Positions 47,053 to 56,122 of a DNA stretch of 64,000 nt are shown here, piece by piece. A model generated the notes under the pieces. The model had not been told where the DNA came from. It searched no databases and saw only the letters and a program-made list of their open reading frames with translations. Source of the DNA: an uncultured Bacteroidales bacterium (GTDB lineage Bacteria > Bacteroidota > Bacteroidia > Bacteroidales > UBA932); contig CALUUA010000006.1 of the NCBI GenBank assembly GCA_944323845.1, forward strand, positions 46,016 to 110,015, written 5' to 3'. A program made the position numbers and the translations under genes. Every line of letters starts with the position of its first letter. Positions within the stretch are counted from its first letter, which is position 1.

Positions 47053-47892
47053 ATGAACAGAGAAGATTTGTATAGGCAGATACAGGCCAAGAAGACCATG
47101 CTGTGCGTAGGTCTCGATGTAGATTATTCGAAAATGCCTGAACATATAAAGGGACTTGCGTCCTCTGAAATAGCCATAAAAGGCCATCTTTTCGGAGGCA
47201 GGACACGCTCGATAATCGAATTCAACAAGGCCATAATAGATGCGACTGCTCCGTATTGCGTAGCCTACAAGCCGAATCTGGCATTCTACGAATGTTACGG
47301 TGAGGACGGTACCCGCGCTCTCGAAGCTACGGTAGACTATATCCGTACTACTTATCCGGACATTTTCCTGATAGCTGACGCCAAGCGCGGCGACATAGGG
47401 AATACGGCCAGAATGTATGCAAAGGCCTTTTTCGAGACGATGGACTTCGATGCCGTGACACTTTCCCCATATATGGGACAAGACAGCATCCTGCCGTTTC
47501 TGGAGTACAAGGACAAGTGGGCCATCGTGCTGGCGTTGACATCGAACGCTTCCGCAGTACAGTACCAGCTGGCGGAAAAGGACGGCAAACCTCTTTACAG
47601 GTCGGTCATCGAGGACATGATGTCCATTTCCACCCCGGACAACATGATGTTCGTGGTCGGGGCGACCAAGGCGGAGAAACTATCCGAAATCAGGACTTTC
47701 TGTCCTGACAATTTCCTGCTTGTCCCCGGAGTCGGGGCGCAGGGCGGTTCCGCTGAAGAAGTCATCAGGTATGGTGCGAACGACCATGGCGGTCTGCTCA
47801 TTAATTCATCCAGAGGCGTGCTGTATGCGGACTCTACCCCTAATTTCGCGAAAGCTGCGGCCAAGGCGGCTGCGGAAACCGCCAGAATCTGA
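47053..47892 (+). CDS. pyrF: Orotidine-5'-phosphate decarboxylase, type 2
   Basis: Last step of UMP synthesis. The catalytic motif is DAKRGDIGNTARMYAKAF, with Lys111 in the Asp109-x-Lys-x2-Asp114 pattern. The phosphate-binding end is LLVPGVGAQGGS followed by NSSRGVLYA. At 279 residues it is the long, type 2 form found in Bacteroidota and actinobacteria. It is convergent with the AraC gene 32 bp later. Confidence 0.95.
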   Translation: MNREDLYRQIQAKKTMLCVGLDVDYSKMPEHIKGLASSEIAIKGHLFGGRTRSIIEFNKAIIDATAPYCVAYKPNLAFYECYGEDGTRALEATVDYIRTTYPDIFLIADAKRGDIGNTARMYAKAFFETMDFDAVTLSPYMGQDSILPFLEYKDKWAIVLALTSNASAVQYQLAEKDGKPLYRSVIEDMMSISTPDNMMFVVGATKAEKLSEIRTFCPDNFLLVPGVGAQGGSAEEVIRYGANDHGGLLINSSRGVLYADSTPNFAKAAAKAAAETARI

Positions 47893-47924
47893 GATCGTAC
47901 AGAGACATTTGCAGGAAGCCGGAT

Positions 47925-48761
47925 TCAGTCGCTGATTCTGGCTTCTTTCGGTTTCTGCCCCGTCCTGTCCCTGAAGAATTTGGCAAAATGCGACGGCGAT
48001 GAAAATCCTAAGTCGTAGCTTATCTGCTGTATGGTTTCGTCGCTGTTTGTCAGCAGTTCCCGGGCTTCCACTACAGTGTAGTCGTCTATCCATGCCGATG
48101 CCGGCCTTCCGGTAGTCTCCTTGATGATGGCCGACAGATATTTCGGAGTGATATTCATCAGTCTGGCATAAAACTCCACCTTGCGGCTTTTGCGGATATT
48201 GTGTTCCAGATGCTTTATGAACTGGCTTGATATCTCGTCCTTGTGCCGGCTCTTGGTATCTGCGGGGTTCTGCGGTTCGCGCAGCATGATATTGCAGGCC
48301 TCGTAGAAGAAAATGTTCAGGTAGTTCCGGATGATCTGTTTCTTGAAGAAATTGTCATTTTTGACCACGAACATTTTCAGGTACCGGTGGATGTTGCTGC
48401 ACATTTCCATCTTTTCGCGTGGAATCATGTGCATTGGATTGTCATTCAGCATCTTCTGGAAGTATATCTTGATGATTCCCTGAGTGAGTTTTTCGAACAC
48501 GGATTCGGAGATGGCGAGGATGTTCACCATGAAATCATCGCTGTTTTCGGCATAGAAGAACGGCGTACCAGAGTCTATTACCAGAAAACTGTCGCGGGTC
48601 AGTACATATTCCTTCATGTGCAGGATGAACTTCCCGCTGCCGCCTATGCACAGCAGAATCAGTATCTGATGGTCGAAAGAGTATGCCTTCTTGTGTGATG
48701 CGGTCCTGCTGAAAACGGGATTTCCGGAATAATTGTCATAAATGGTCAGTATATCATCCAT
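47925..48761 (-). CDS. AraC-family transcriptional regulator
   Basis: 278 residues with an N-terminal cupin-like ligand domain (about 20-130: ILLCIGGSGKFILHMKEYVL, FLVIDSGTPFFYAE) and a C-terminal double helix-turn-helix. HTH1 includes KVEFYARLMNITPKYLSAII. HTH2 includes DETIQQISYDLGFSSPSHFA and ends KFFRDRTGQKPKEAR. It is divergent from the S9 peptidase gene, and an 18-bp-arm palindrome (48810-48849) lies between them, making control of itself or of that peptidase likely. Ligand unknown. Confidence 0.9.
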   Translation of the reverse strand: MDDILTIYDNYSGNPVFSRTASHKKAYSFDHQILILLCIGGSGKFILHMKEYVLTRDSFLVIDSGTPFFYAENSDDFMVNILAISESVFEKLTQGIIKIYFQKMLNDNPMHMIPREKMEMCSNIHRYLKMFVVKNDNFFKKQIIRNYLNIFFYEACNIMLREPQNPADTKSRHKDEISSQFIKHLEHNIRKSRKVEFYARLMNITPKYLSAIIKETTGRPASAWIDDYTVVEARELLTNSDETIQQISYDLGFSSPSHFAKFFRDRTGQKPKEARISD

Positions 48762-49011
48762 AGAGTTTCAATATAATTGTCCGATTTCGTACAAATGTAG
48801 TAAAAAAGGAAAATTCTGATATAATTATGGGTAATTATAATAGAATTTTCTTCAAAAAAAGAATAATATTGCAATGTCTTTTAGGACACACACACACATT
48901 CAATTCTAATATTTTCTTTTCAGGCAGGCTCAGGATTGTTCTTTAGCCTGCTTTCATTTTGATGGAAAATCCGTAAATTCGTGCAAAATGACTGAAATTG
49001 CCCTTTTGATG
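48762..49011. promoter_or_regulatory. AraC / S9-peptidase divergent region with a large palindrome
   Basis: A 40-bp dyad at 48810-48849 has 18-bp arms, AAAATTCTGATATAATTA against its near-complement with two mismatches, around a TGGG centre. On minus, TACATTTG (48799-48792) is a -7 match for the AraC gene, so the dyad overlaps the expected -33 zone. A short AC repeat follows at about 48889-48898. TAAATTCG at 48974-48981 is a weak -7 candidate for the peptidase gene. Confidence 0.6.
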
Positions 49012-51195
49012 ATGAAAAATACATTGAAAAGAATGCTGGCCGTTATGGCGGCCGTACTGGCTGTCCTGCAGCTGAATGCCCAGCCCGGTGTTTTCCTTTC
49101 CCGCCCGCAGACTTCCCCTCATGGACGTACCCTTACCATGGAAGAGACCATTCTCGGCCATGACTTGTTCCCGGAGTCTTACAGGACGGTGTGGAGGCCG
49201 GGGACGCATGGGCTCACTTCTTTTGAAGACGGCGCCCTGCGCGTGAAGAATGCATTGGAGGGGACCGACACTGAAATTCTGCCGGCTGAAAAAATAGAGA
49301 CTGTCACCGGAAACGACGGTGCCGTTTTTTCGCGGTGGCTGAACCGGGATCTGGCTGTCTTTACCGGCATTGCCGCGGAAGCGGCATCCGTACAGTCGGA
49401 ATATTATTATATAGTGGATGTGGAATCCGGGACTCTGAAAGCTAAGTTTTCCCTTGCCCCTGAGGCGCGGAATCTGGTTTTGAATCCGGCAGGGTGGCAT
49501 GTCTACACGAAAGGGAAGAGCCTGTATTTCTGCGACAATTTCGGGAATGAATATCCGTTGGCTGTCTCTGAAAACGGGGATATCACCTACGGACAGTATG
49601 TGAGCAGGAACGAATTCGGCATTGCCGGAGGCATCTTCCTTTCGCCTTCAGGAAAGAAAACGGCATTTTACAGGAAGGACGACAGCGCTGTGGGTACTTT
49701 CCCGCTTCTGGACATCAATTCCAGGACAGGTACTCTCGTCAGCATCAAATATCCGATGGCGGGCATGGCTTCGGAAAATGTCCGGCTCGGGGTCTATGAT
49801 TTCGCTTCAGGGAAGACAGTGTACCTCTCCTGCGACGATTTCGGCCATGACCAGTATCTTGCTGGTGTGACATGGACACCGGACGACAGCCATATTCTGG
49901 TACATGTCCTGGACCGCAGCCAGAAGCATATGAGGCTGAATCTTTACGATGCCGCAGACGGGGCTTTCGTCAGGACTGTCCTCACCGAGGACAATGACAG
50001 GTTTGTAGAGCCGCAGGATCAGGTCTGGTTCGTCAAAGGCAGGACCGACGAGTTCATCTACCGGACCGACAACAGGGACGGATACAGGAATCTCTATCTC
50101 TGCACTCTCGACGGGAAGGTACGGAGGCTCACCGAAACGGATGCCGATGTGGCCTATACGGCCAATGACGGACGCAAGGTCTACTATACTTCGGCCGAAG
50201 TATCTCCGGTGGAGAATCATTTTTTCAGCGTGGACATTAGATCCGGAAAGACGGAAAGGCTTACTTCCGCCGAAGGGTGGCACAATATAGACGTGAGTCC
50301 GGACTGCAGGTATTTCACAGACAACTATTCCAGCCTCACGGTGCCTGGAATTGCGGATCTGTGCAGCATTTCCGGAGGAAAGAAGGTGAATCTTCTGACT
50401 GCCGCCGACCCGCTTGCGGACTTCATCTGTCCGGAAATAGTCCTCGGGAAAGTCCGTAGCGCGGACGGGGCGTATGACAACTATTATCGTCTCGTAAAGC
50501 CTGCGGACTTCGATCCGGAGAAGAAATATCCGGTCATCGTGTATGTCTACGGAGGCCCGCACTCGCAGCTGGTGCAGAATACCTGGCTCGGAGCCACGGC
50601 ACGTTGGGAAATGTACATGGCCCAGCGCGGCTATCTGGTCTATGTCCAGGACAACAGGGGGACGCTGAACCGCGGGGCTGACTTCGAGAAGGCCATATAC
50701 GGACAGTGCGGTCAGGCGGAGATGGCCGACCAGATGGAAGGAGTCAGGATGCTCATGTCTCTGGACTATGTGGATAAGGACCGCATCGGTGTCCACGGAT
50801 GGAGCTACGGGGGCTTCATGACCATATCGCTTGTGACGAATTATCCGGATGTGTTCAAGGTGGCTGTGGCAGGCGGCCCCGTGATAGACTGGAAATGGTA
50901 TGAGGTGATGTACGGCGAGCGTTATATGGGGCATCCGGACGCGAACCCTGAAGGATATGCGAAGACAAGCCTGATAGCCAAGGCCGGGAATCTGAAAGGC
51001 AAGCTGCTCATCTGTCAGGGAGCCGTAGACGATGTGGTGGTGTGGCAGCACAGCCTGAGTTTTGTCCGCGAGTGCGTCAGGCAGAATGTCCAGGTGGATT
51101 ATTTCCCGTATCCGTGTGCCCGGCACAATGTGCTTGGGCGCGACCGTATCCACCTGATGGACAAGGTGACGATGTATTTCGATGACTGGTTGTAG
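49012..51195 (+). CDS. S9-family prolyl oligopeptidase, DPP IV-like
   Basis: 727 residues from this start with a signal peptide (MKNTLKRMLAVMAAVLAVLQ). An eight-bladed beta-propeller (about 80-460, with NRDGYRNLYLCTLDGKVRRL) precedes the alpha/beta-hydrolase domain. The triad is Ser598 in GWSYGGFMTI, Asp about 673 in GAVDDVVVW, and His about 705 in PCARHNVLG. DPP IV enzymes remove X-Pro dipeptides in the periplasm or at the cell surface, helping peptide use. ATG 49009 or 48988 are alternatives; the signal peptide fits 49012. Confidence 0.93.
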   Translation: MKNTLKRMLAVMAAVLAVLQLNAQPGVFLSRPQTSPHGRTLTMEETILGHDLFPESYRTVWRPGTHGLTSFEDGALRVKNALEGTDTEILPAEKIETVTGNDGAVFSRWLNRDLAVFTGIAAEAASVQSEYYYIVDVESGTLKAKFSLAPEARNLVLNPAGWHVYTKGKSLYFCDNFGNEYPLAVSENGDITYGQYVSRNEFGIAGGIFLSPSGKKTAFYRKDDSAVGTFPLLDINSRTGTLVSIKYPMAGMASENVRLGVYDFASGKTVYLSCDDFGHDQYLAGVTWTPDDSHILVHVLDRSQKHMRLNLYDAADGAFVRTVLTEDNDRFVEPQDQVWFVKGRTDEFIYRTDNRDGYRNLYLCTLDGKVRRLTETDADVAYTANDGRKVYYTSAEVSPVENHFFSVDIRSGKTERLTSAEGWHNIDVSPDCRYFTDNYSSLTVPGIADLCSISGGKKVNLLTAADPLADFICPEIVLGKVRSADGAYDNYYRLVKPADFDPEKKYPVIVYVYGGPHSQLVQNTWLGATARWEMYMAQRGYLVYVQDNRGTLNRGADFEKAIYGQCGQAEMADQMEGVRMLMSLDYVDKDRIGVHGWSYGGFMTISLVTNYPDVFKVAVAGGPVIDWKWYEVMYGERYMGHPDANPEGYAKTSLIAKAGNLKGKLLICQGAVDDVVVWQHSLSFVRECVRQNVQVDYFPYPCARHNVLGRDRIHLMDKVTMYFDDWL

Positions 51196-51247
51196 GGCAT
51201 GACGGCTCTTTCCGGCAGGGACGCAGTGAAAATTAATCGCCCTTTTG

Positions 51248-51278
51248 TTGTTTTTTCCTGAATTGTTCCATACATTTA
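51248..51278 (+). promoter_or_regulatory. Candidate promoter of the choloylglycine-hydrolase-family gene
   Basis: TTG (51248-51250, within TTTTGTTG), 20 bp, TACATTTA (51271-51278), one mismatch from TAnnTTTG. It lies 38 bp before the chosen ATG. Confidence 0.4.
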
Positions 51279-51316
51279 TACAGGATAACCGCATTGATAA
51301 CATTAAATCGGAAGCC

Positions 51317-52411
51317 ATGAAAACGATCGGCAAAATGGCTCTGACGGCAGCAGTGCTTCTGTCAGCGGCCGCATTCAACAGGGCTGACGCCTGTACGGGC
51401 ATAACACTTGTCTCAAAGGACACGTCCCATGTTCTGGCCAGAACATGCGAATGGGGAGGAAGTTTTCTCCAGAGCAGATATGTGGTAGTACCGAGAGGAT
51501 ATACGCAGACGGCCCTGACTCCGTCAGGTGCGGACGGTCTGGAGTTCACTGCGCGGTACGGATATGTCGGGATAGCCGTCATGCAGGATCAGTTCGTGAC
51601 GGAAGGCCTTAACGAGGCTGGCCTTTCAGCAGGCCTTTTCTTCTTCCCCGGTTACGGCCGGTACGAGTCCTATGATTCCACGCTGAACGCCTCCACACTG
51701 ACCGATATGCAGCTCGCGGCATGGATGCTGGGTAATTTCTCTACTGTGGACGAAGTCATCGACGCCATTTCACAGGTGCATGTAGTGGCGTTGAGCCCGC
51801 AGATGCAGACTGTACACTGGAGGATAGCTGACGCTACCGGCAGGCAGGTCGTGCTTGAAATCGTCGGCGGACGTCCCGGATTCCATGAGAACAGGCTGGG
51901 TGTGCTGACCAATTCTCCGGGTTTCGAGTGGCAGATGACGAATCTGAACAATTATGTGAACCTCTATCCGGGAAACGCGCAGCCGCTTGAACTGGCGGAG
52001 GGCGTCACCCTCTCGTCTTTCGGGGCAGGAACAGGATTCAGAGGCATTCCGGGAGACGTGACCCCGCCATCACGTTTTGTCAGGGCAGCCTTTTACCAGA
52101 CTACCGCCCCTCAGTACGCTACCGGGTTCGAGACAGTAAAGGAAACTTTCCAGATATTGAACAATTTCGATATTCCTGTGGGCATAGAACATGCTCCGTC
52201 ATCGGGTCCTCTTCCTGAAAACGTGCCGAGCGCGACACAGTGGACTACATCATCGGATCTGAAGGCTCTCAGGTTCTATTACAGGACTGCATGGAATTCC
52301 ACCATCAGATGCATCGACTTGAAGTCCATAAATTTCGACAAGGTCAGGTTTACCGCAGCGCCTCTGGACAAGGTGCAGGAGCAGCCGGTGGAATTTATCA
52401 GGATAAGATAA
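51317..52411 (+). CDS. Choloylglycine hydrolase / penicillin V acylase family (Ntn hydrolase)
   Basis: The 364-residue precursor has a signal peptide ending FNRADA. Cleavage would expose Cys26 (CTGITLVSKDTSHVLART), the N-terminal nucleophile. Other family residues are the Arg in LARTCEWG, the Asn in VLTNSPGFEWQM and the Arg in PSRFVRAAFY. Two positions differ from the clostridial bile salt hydrolase: Glu follows in place of the Asp (RTCE instead of RNMD), and the Asn of AGLNFP is Phe here (AGLFFFPGYG). The enzyme cleaves linear amides, but whether it acts on bile salts or other N-acyl amides is open. Likely periplasmic. Confidence 0.88.
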   Translation: MKTIGKMALTAAVLLSAAAFNRADACTGITLVSKDTSHVLARTCEWGGSFLQSRYVVVPRGYTQTALTPSGADGLEFTARYGYVGIAVMQDQFVTEGLNEAGLSAGLFFFPGYGRYESYDSTLNASTLTDMQLAAWMLGNFSTVDEVIDAISQVHVVALSPQMQTVHWRIADATGRQVVLEIVGGRPGFHENRLGVLTNSPGFEWQMTNLNNYVNLYPGNAQPLELAEGVTLSSFGAGTGFRGIPGDVTPPSRFVRAAFYQTTAPQYATGFETVKETFQILNNFDIPVGIEHAPSSGPLPENVPSATQWTTSSDLKALRFYYRTAWNSTIRCIDLKSINFDKVRFTAAPLDKVQEQPVEFIRIR

Positions 52412-52453
52412 GGCACCTGATTTCAAGTCAGACTTTCTTCTGAGGGATAGGCC

Positions 52454-53236
52454 ATGTTGAACGTCGTTTTTCCTGCCCTGTGCGAGTCCCTGTCTCCGGC
52501 ATTCTATCTGGCGGCGGAAGAATATCTCGCCAGAAATTCCGGAGAGGATTTTTTCATGTTGTGGAGGGTGGGGCCTTCCGTCATCTTCGGAAGGAATCAG
52601 GACATGGAAGCGGAAGTGAATCTGCCGTTCTGCCGTCGTGAGGGCATAGGTGTCTTCCGAAGAAAGAGCGGTGGCGGCTGCGTTTATGCTGACAAGGGAA
52701 ATCTGATGATTTCATCGGTGACATCGGGGAACGACAAGCCCTTTCTTTTCAGCCGTTTCATTTCGGCTCTGGCCCTCTTTCTCAGGAGTCGCGGCTATGA
52801 CGCCTGGCCTTCAGGGCGGAACGATATACTGGTCTCGGGCAGGAAAGTCTCGGGAAGTGCATTCTACAGCACCGGCGACAGGAATATCATGCATGCGACC
52901 TTGCTTTGCGATACCGATATCGGGATTATGGTCCGGGCCATTACCCCTCCTGCGGAAAAACTCAGGACGAAAGGAATAGCATCCGTCAGACAGAGGGTAG
53001 CCAATCTGTCCGGATTTCCCGGCTCGGGAACCGGCGGTATGGAACAGGCATTGACAGACTTTTTCTGCGACGGCATGAAAATCCTGACAGAAGCCGACAT
53101 GGCCCGTATCGAGGCCCTCGAGCAGGAATATATGGATGAAAAGTTCATTGCGGGCCGAAGGCGCGCACGTATGGAAGATAAAATATTACATGATGGAACC
53201 GGAAATGGAAACATTGAAGAAAACATGTCTGTATGA
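52454..53236 (+). CDS. lplA: Lipoate-protein ligase A
   Basis: Attaches lipoic acid to target lysines, here presumably GcvH. The family motifs are RRKSGGGCVYAD (lipoyl-AMP binding) and NDILVSGRKVSGSAF, where the Lys binds the adenylate. 260 residues, a single-domain form that may need a separate accessory domain. It is the first gene of the glycine-cleavage cluster and overlaps gcvT by about 30 bp, which supports a dedicated role. Confidence 0.9.
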   Translation: MLNVVFPALCESLSPAFYLAAEEYLARNSGEDFFMLWRVGPSVIFGRNQDMEAEVNLPFCRREGIGVFRRKSGGGCVYADKGNLMISSVTSGNDKPFLFSRFISALALFLRSRGYDAWPSGRNDILVSGRKVSGSAFYSTGDRNIMHATLLCDTDIGIMVRAITPPAEKLRTKGIASVRQRVANLSGFPGSGTGGMEQALTDFFCDGMKILTEADMARIEALEQEYMDEKFIAGRRRARMEDKILHDGTGNGNIEENMSV

Positions 53237-54299
53237 CAGTCATATTGCGCTCGGCGCACAGATGAGCCCGTTCGGCGGCTATATGATGCCGATCCAGTAT
53301 TCCGATATCGTGCAGGAACACAATGCGGTGCGTATGCATTGCGGGATGTTCGACGTCTCGCACATGGGAGAGATTTTCATCTCCGGTCCGGATGCCGGGG
53401 CATTCGTGAATCATATTTTCACGAATGATGTTGCGAAACTCCGTCCGGGACAAGCGCAGTATGGAATGATGCTTTATCCGGAGGGCGGAGTGGTGGATGA
53501 TCTTCTGGTCTACATGATGCCGCAGCCTGAAACCTGGCTTCTGGTAGTCAATGCCGCGAACATAGCCAAGGATGACGGATGGATACGCAGCGCGGCCAGC
53601 GGCTGGAATGTGACTGTGGATAACAGGTCGGAAGAGTACGGCCAGATCGCTCTTCAGGGGCCGGAATCTGAAAAAATCGCCGTCCGGGCTTTGGGAATGG
53701 AGCTTTCCGATCTTGTTTTCTATACTTTCAAGGAAGTGCGTTTCGCTGACGGAGCTGTCATAGCGAGCCGGAGCGGATATACAGGTGAGGATGGCTTCGA
53801 GTTTTATTCTTCTCCCGATATCATCAGGAAAATCTGGGATGCCCTTCTGGCGGCAGGGGTCACTCCGTGCGGACTCGGATGCAGGGATACCCTGCGATTT
53901 GAAGTTGGCCTGCCGCTATACGGGCATGAACTCGGTCCTGACATCTCACCTATAGAAGCCGGTCTGGGCATTTTCGTGAAATGCGACAAGCCTGAATTTA
54001 TCGGAAGGGATGCGGTCATGGCTCTCAAGGCGTCAGGGCCGCTCAGGAAACTGGTGGGAATCGAACTTGAAGACAAGGCGATACCGCGCTCCGGCTATCC
54101 TGTCGAGGCGGACGGCCGTCAGATAGGGGAGGTGACCACCGGCTACAGTTCCATTTCCACAGGAAAAAGCGTGTGCATGGCTTTTGTGGAAACCCCTTTT
54201 GCTGCCGCAGGCACGCAACTCGGCATAAGGATAAGGAAGAAAGTATTTCCGGGAAAAGTCTGCGGAAAACGCTTTTACGACAAGAAATACAGGAAATAA
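53205..54299 (+). CDS. gcvT: Glycine cleavage T protein, aminomethyltransferase
   Basis: Transfers the methylene from lipoyl-GcvH to tetrahydrofolate, releasing ammonia. Family motifs include FDVSHMGEIFISG, the folate-binding Asp region YGMMLYPEGGVVDDLLVY, SRSGYTGEDGFE and CGLGCRDTLRFE. About 364 residues. The start is placed at METLKK (53205) for length; 53190 and 53193 are in-frame ATGs. All of these overlap the end of lplA. Confidence 0.95.
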   Translation: METLKKTCLYDSHIALGAQMSPFGGYMMPIQYSDIVQEHNAVRMHCGMFDVSHMGEIFISGPDAGAFVNHIFTNDVAKLRPGQAQYGMMLYPEGGVVDDLLVYMMPQPETWLLVVNAANIAKDDGWIRSAASGWNVTVDNRSEEYGQIALQGPESEKIAVRALGMELSDLVFYTFKEVRFADGAVIASRSGYTGEDGFEFYSSPDIIRKIWDALLAAGVTPCGLGCRDTLRFEVGLPLYGHELGPDISPIEAGLGIFVKCDKPEFIGRDAVMALKASGPLRKLVGIELEDKAIPRSGYPVEADGRQIGEVTTGYSSISTGKSVCMAFVETPFAAAGTQLGIRIRKKVFPGKVCGKRFYDKKYRK

Positions 54300-54345
54300 T
54301 GCTAATACGATACGAAAACCGATAACCAATTTAACATAACGGAAA

Positions 54346-54732
54346 ATGAGCAAGATAGTAGAAGGCCTGCTATATAGCGGCTCGCATGAATGGGTGATGG
54401 TGGAAGGCGAAACTGCTGTCATCGGAATTACGGATTTCGCACAGAAATCCATGGGCAACATCGTTTATGTGGACATGCCTGACGAGGATGATGAAGTAAC
54501 TAAGGACGAAGAATTCGGGGCAGTGGAGAGCGTGAAGGCTGCAAGTGATCTGTATTCTCCTGTTTCCGGGACAGTTGCTGCCAGAAACGAGGCTCTGGAA
54601 GATGAGCCGGGGCTGTTGAACAGTGACCCGTATGCGAATTGGATCATCAAGGTGAAGATGAGCGATCCTTCGGAGACGGCTTCCCTTATGGATGCTGCCG
54701 GATACGGGGAATTTCTCGACAAGCAGGCGTAG
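54346..54732 (+). CDS. gcvH: Glycine cleavage H protein
   Basis: The lipoyl carrier of the glycine-cleavage system. The lipoylated Lys64 lies in GAVESVKAASDLYSPVSG, the standard hairpin tip. 128 residues is the normal size. An upstream gap of 46 bp may hold its own RBS region (AACGGAAA before the ATG). Confidence 0.97.
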   Translation: MSKIVEGLLYSGSHEWVMVEGETAVIGITDFAQKSMGNIVYVDMPDEDDEVTKDEEFGAVESVKAASDLYSPVSGTVAARNEALEDEPGLLNSDPYANWIIKVKMSDPSETASLMDAAGYGEFLDKQA

Positions 54733-54734
54733 CC

Positions 54735-56090
54735 ATGGGATTCGCATATTTCCCTCATACCGGCGAGGACATAAGAGCCATGCTGGAGAGGATAGGTCTC
54801 GGCTCCATGGACGGACTCTATGCCGATGTCCCGGCGGACATGCTTTTCAACGGAGAGTTCGAAATCCCTGATGCCATGTCCGAAATGGAAGTCAGGCGCA
54901 GGTTCAAGGAGCTTTCTTCCATGAATACGCAGCTTGTTGTCTTCTGCGGCTCCGGTGCCTATGACCACTATTCGCCTTCTGTCATAAAATCCGTGATTTC
55001 GCGCTCGGAATTTCTGACATCATATACTCCTTATCAGGCTGAAGTCTCGCAGGGGACATTGCGTTATATTTTCGAGTTCCAGACCATGATGGCCGGACTG
55101 ACCGGGATGGACTGTTCCAATGCATCCATGTACGACGGCCCGACATCTGCGGCAGAGGCTGTCATGATGGCAGTCAACTGTACGAAGAAAAAAAGAAGGA
55201 TACTGCTTTCGGGTACCCTTCTCCCGCAAGTGTTGAAGGTCGTGGCCACTTATTGCCATTATCATGGTATAACTCTGACTGAAATCCCGCCGAAAGACGG
55301 CGTGTCGGATATGGAGACGATGGAAAAGGAACTCTCTTCAGGAGATGTGGCCGGAGTGCTCTTGCCCGGGATAAACCGTTTCGGCATCATAGAGGATATG
55401 ACTGGCCTGGCTGATGCTGTCCATGCGTCCAAGGCGCTTCTGGCCGTCTATTCCGATCCTTCGTCCCTGGCAGTCATCAGAACTCCGGGTGAGTGGGGAG
55501 CCGACATTGTCTGCGGCGATGCGCAGACACTCGGTATCCCTCTGAATTTCGGGGGTCCGTATCTCGGATTCCTGTGCTGCAGGCAGGATTATGTGCGCAG
55601 GATGCCGGGCAGGATAGTAGGGGAAACCTCCGATGCTGACGGCAGACGCTGCCATGTCCTGACGCTTCAGGCACGGGAGCAGCATATCCGCCGGGAAAAA
55701 GCTACCAGCAACATTTGTTCTAACCAGTCTCTTATGGCTCTCTATGCGACAGTCTATCTTTCGCTCATGGGGCCGCAGGGACTGAAGCGGGTGAATGACC
55801 TGTGCTACGGCGGAGCCCATTACCTCCATTCCGGACTTCTAGGGACGGGGCTTTTTACGGAAGCGTTCGACAAGCCTTTCCTTAAGGAGTTCGTCCTCAA
55901 ATCCAAGATTCCTGTGGAGCAGCTTCAGAAGACCCTGCTGGATGCCGGTATTTTCGGAGCCTTGTCATGCGGCGGCGATCTGGTGTCCTTCTGCGTGACT
56001 GAAAACAGGACGAAAGAGGAAATCGACAGGTTGGTGTCAGCCGTTTCCTGCCGCCATGGGGACTGCCGCCGCGGCATCGACGGAAATTAG
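54735..56090 (+). CDS. gcvPA: Glycine dehydrogenase subunit 1 (split P protein, alpha-type)
   Basis: The N-terminal half of the P protein in organisms with a split enzyme. It shows FPHTGEDIRAMLERIG and SYTPYQAEVSQGTLRYIFEF, and the fold-type I PLP scaffold lacks the PLP lysine, which is on GcvPB. 451 residues. The ATG is 2 bp after the gcvH stop. It pairs with the next gene to form the alpha2-beta2 decarboxylase. Confidence 0.95.
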   Translation: MGFAYFPHTGEDIRAMLERIGLGSMDGLYADVPADMLFNGEFEIPDAMSEMEVRRRFKELSSMNTQLVVFCGSGAYDHYSPSVIKSVISRSEFLTSYTPYQAEVSQGTLRYIFEFQTMMAGLTGMDCSNASMYDGPTSAAEAVMMAVNCTKKKRRILLSGTLLPQVLKVVATYCHYHGITLTEIPPKDGVSDMETMEKELSSGDVAGVLLPGINRFGIIEDMTGLADAVHASKALLAVYSDPSSLAVIRTPGEWGADIVCGDAQTLGIPLNFGGPYLGFLCCRQDYVRRMPGRIVGETSDADGRRCHVLTLQAREQHIRREKATSNICSNQSLMALYATVYLSLMGPQGLKRVNDLCYGGAHYLHSGLLGTGLFTEAFDKPFLKEFVLKSKIPVEQLQKTLLDAGIFGALSCGGDLVSFCVTENRTKEEIDRLVSAVSCRHGDCRRGIDGN

Positions 56091-56122
56091 TAAGGAATCT
56101 GTTTACAGAAAAGCACATCGAC

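Noticed and set aside
49807..51582. 591-residue minus-strand ORF
   Set aside because: Antisense to the S9 peptidase and the choloylglycine-family gene, which both carry complete catalytic motifs; a shadow ORF.
52412..52453. Glycine riboswitch before the gcv operon
   Set aside because: Only 42 bp lie between the genes, with no double-aptamer structure; the leader is too short.
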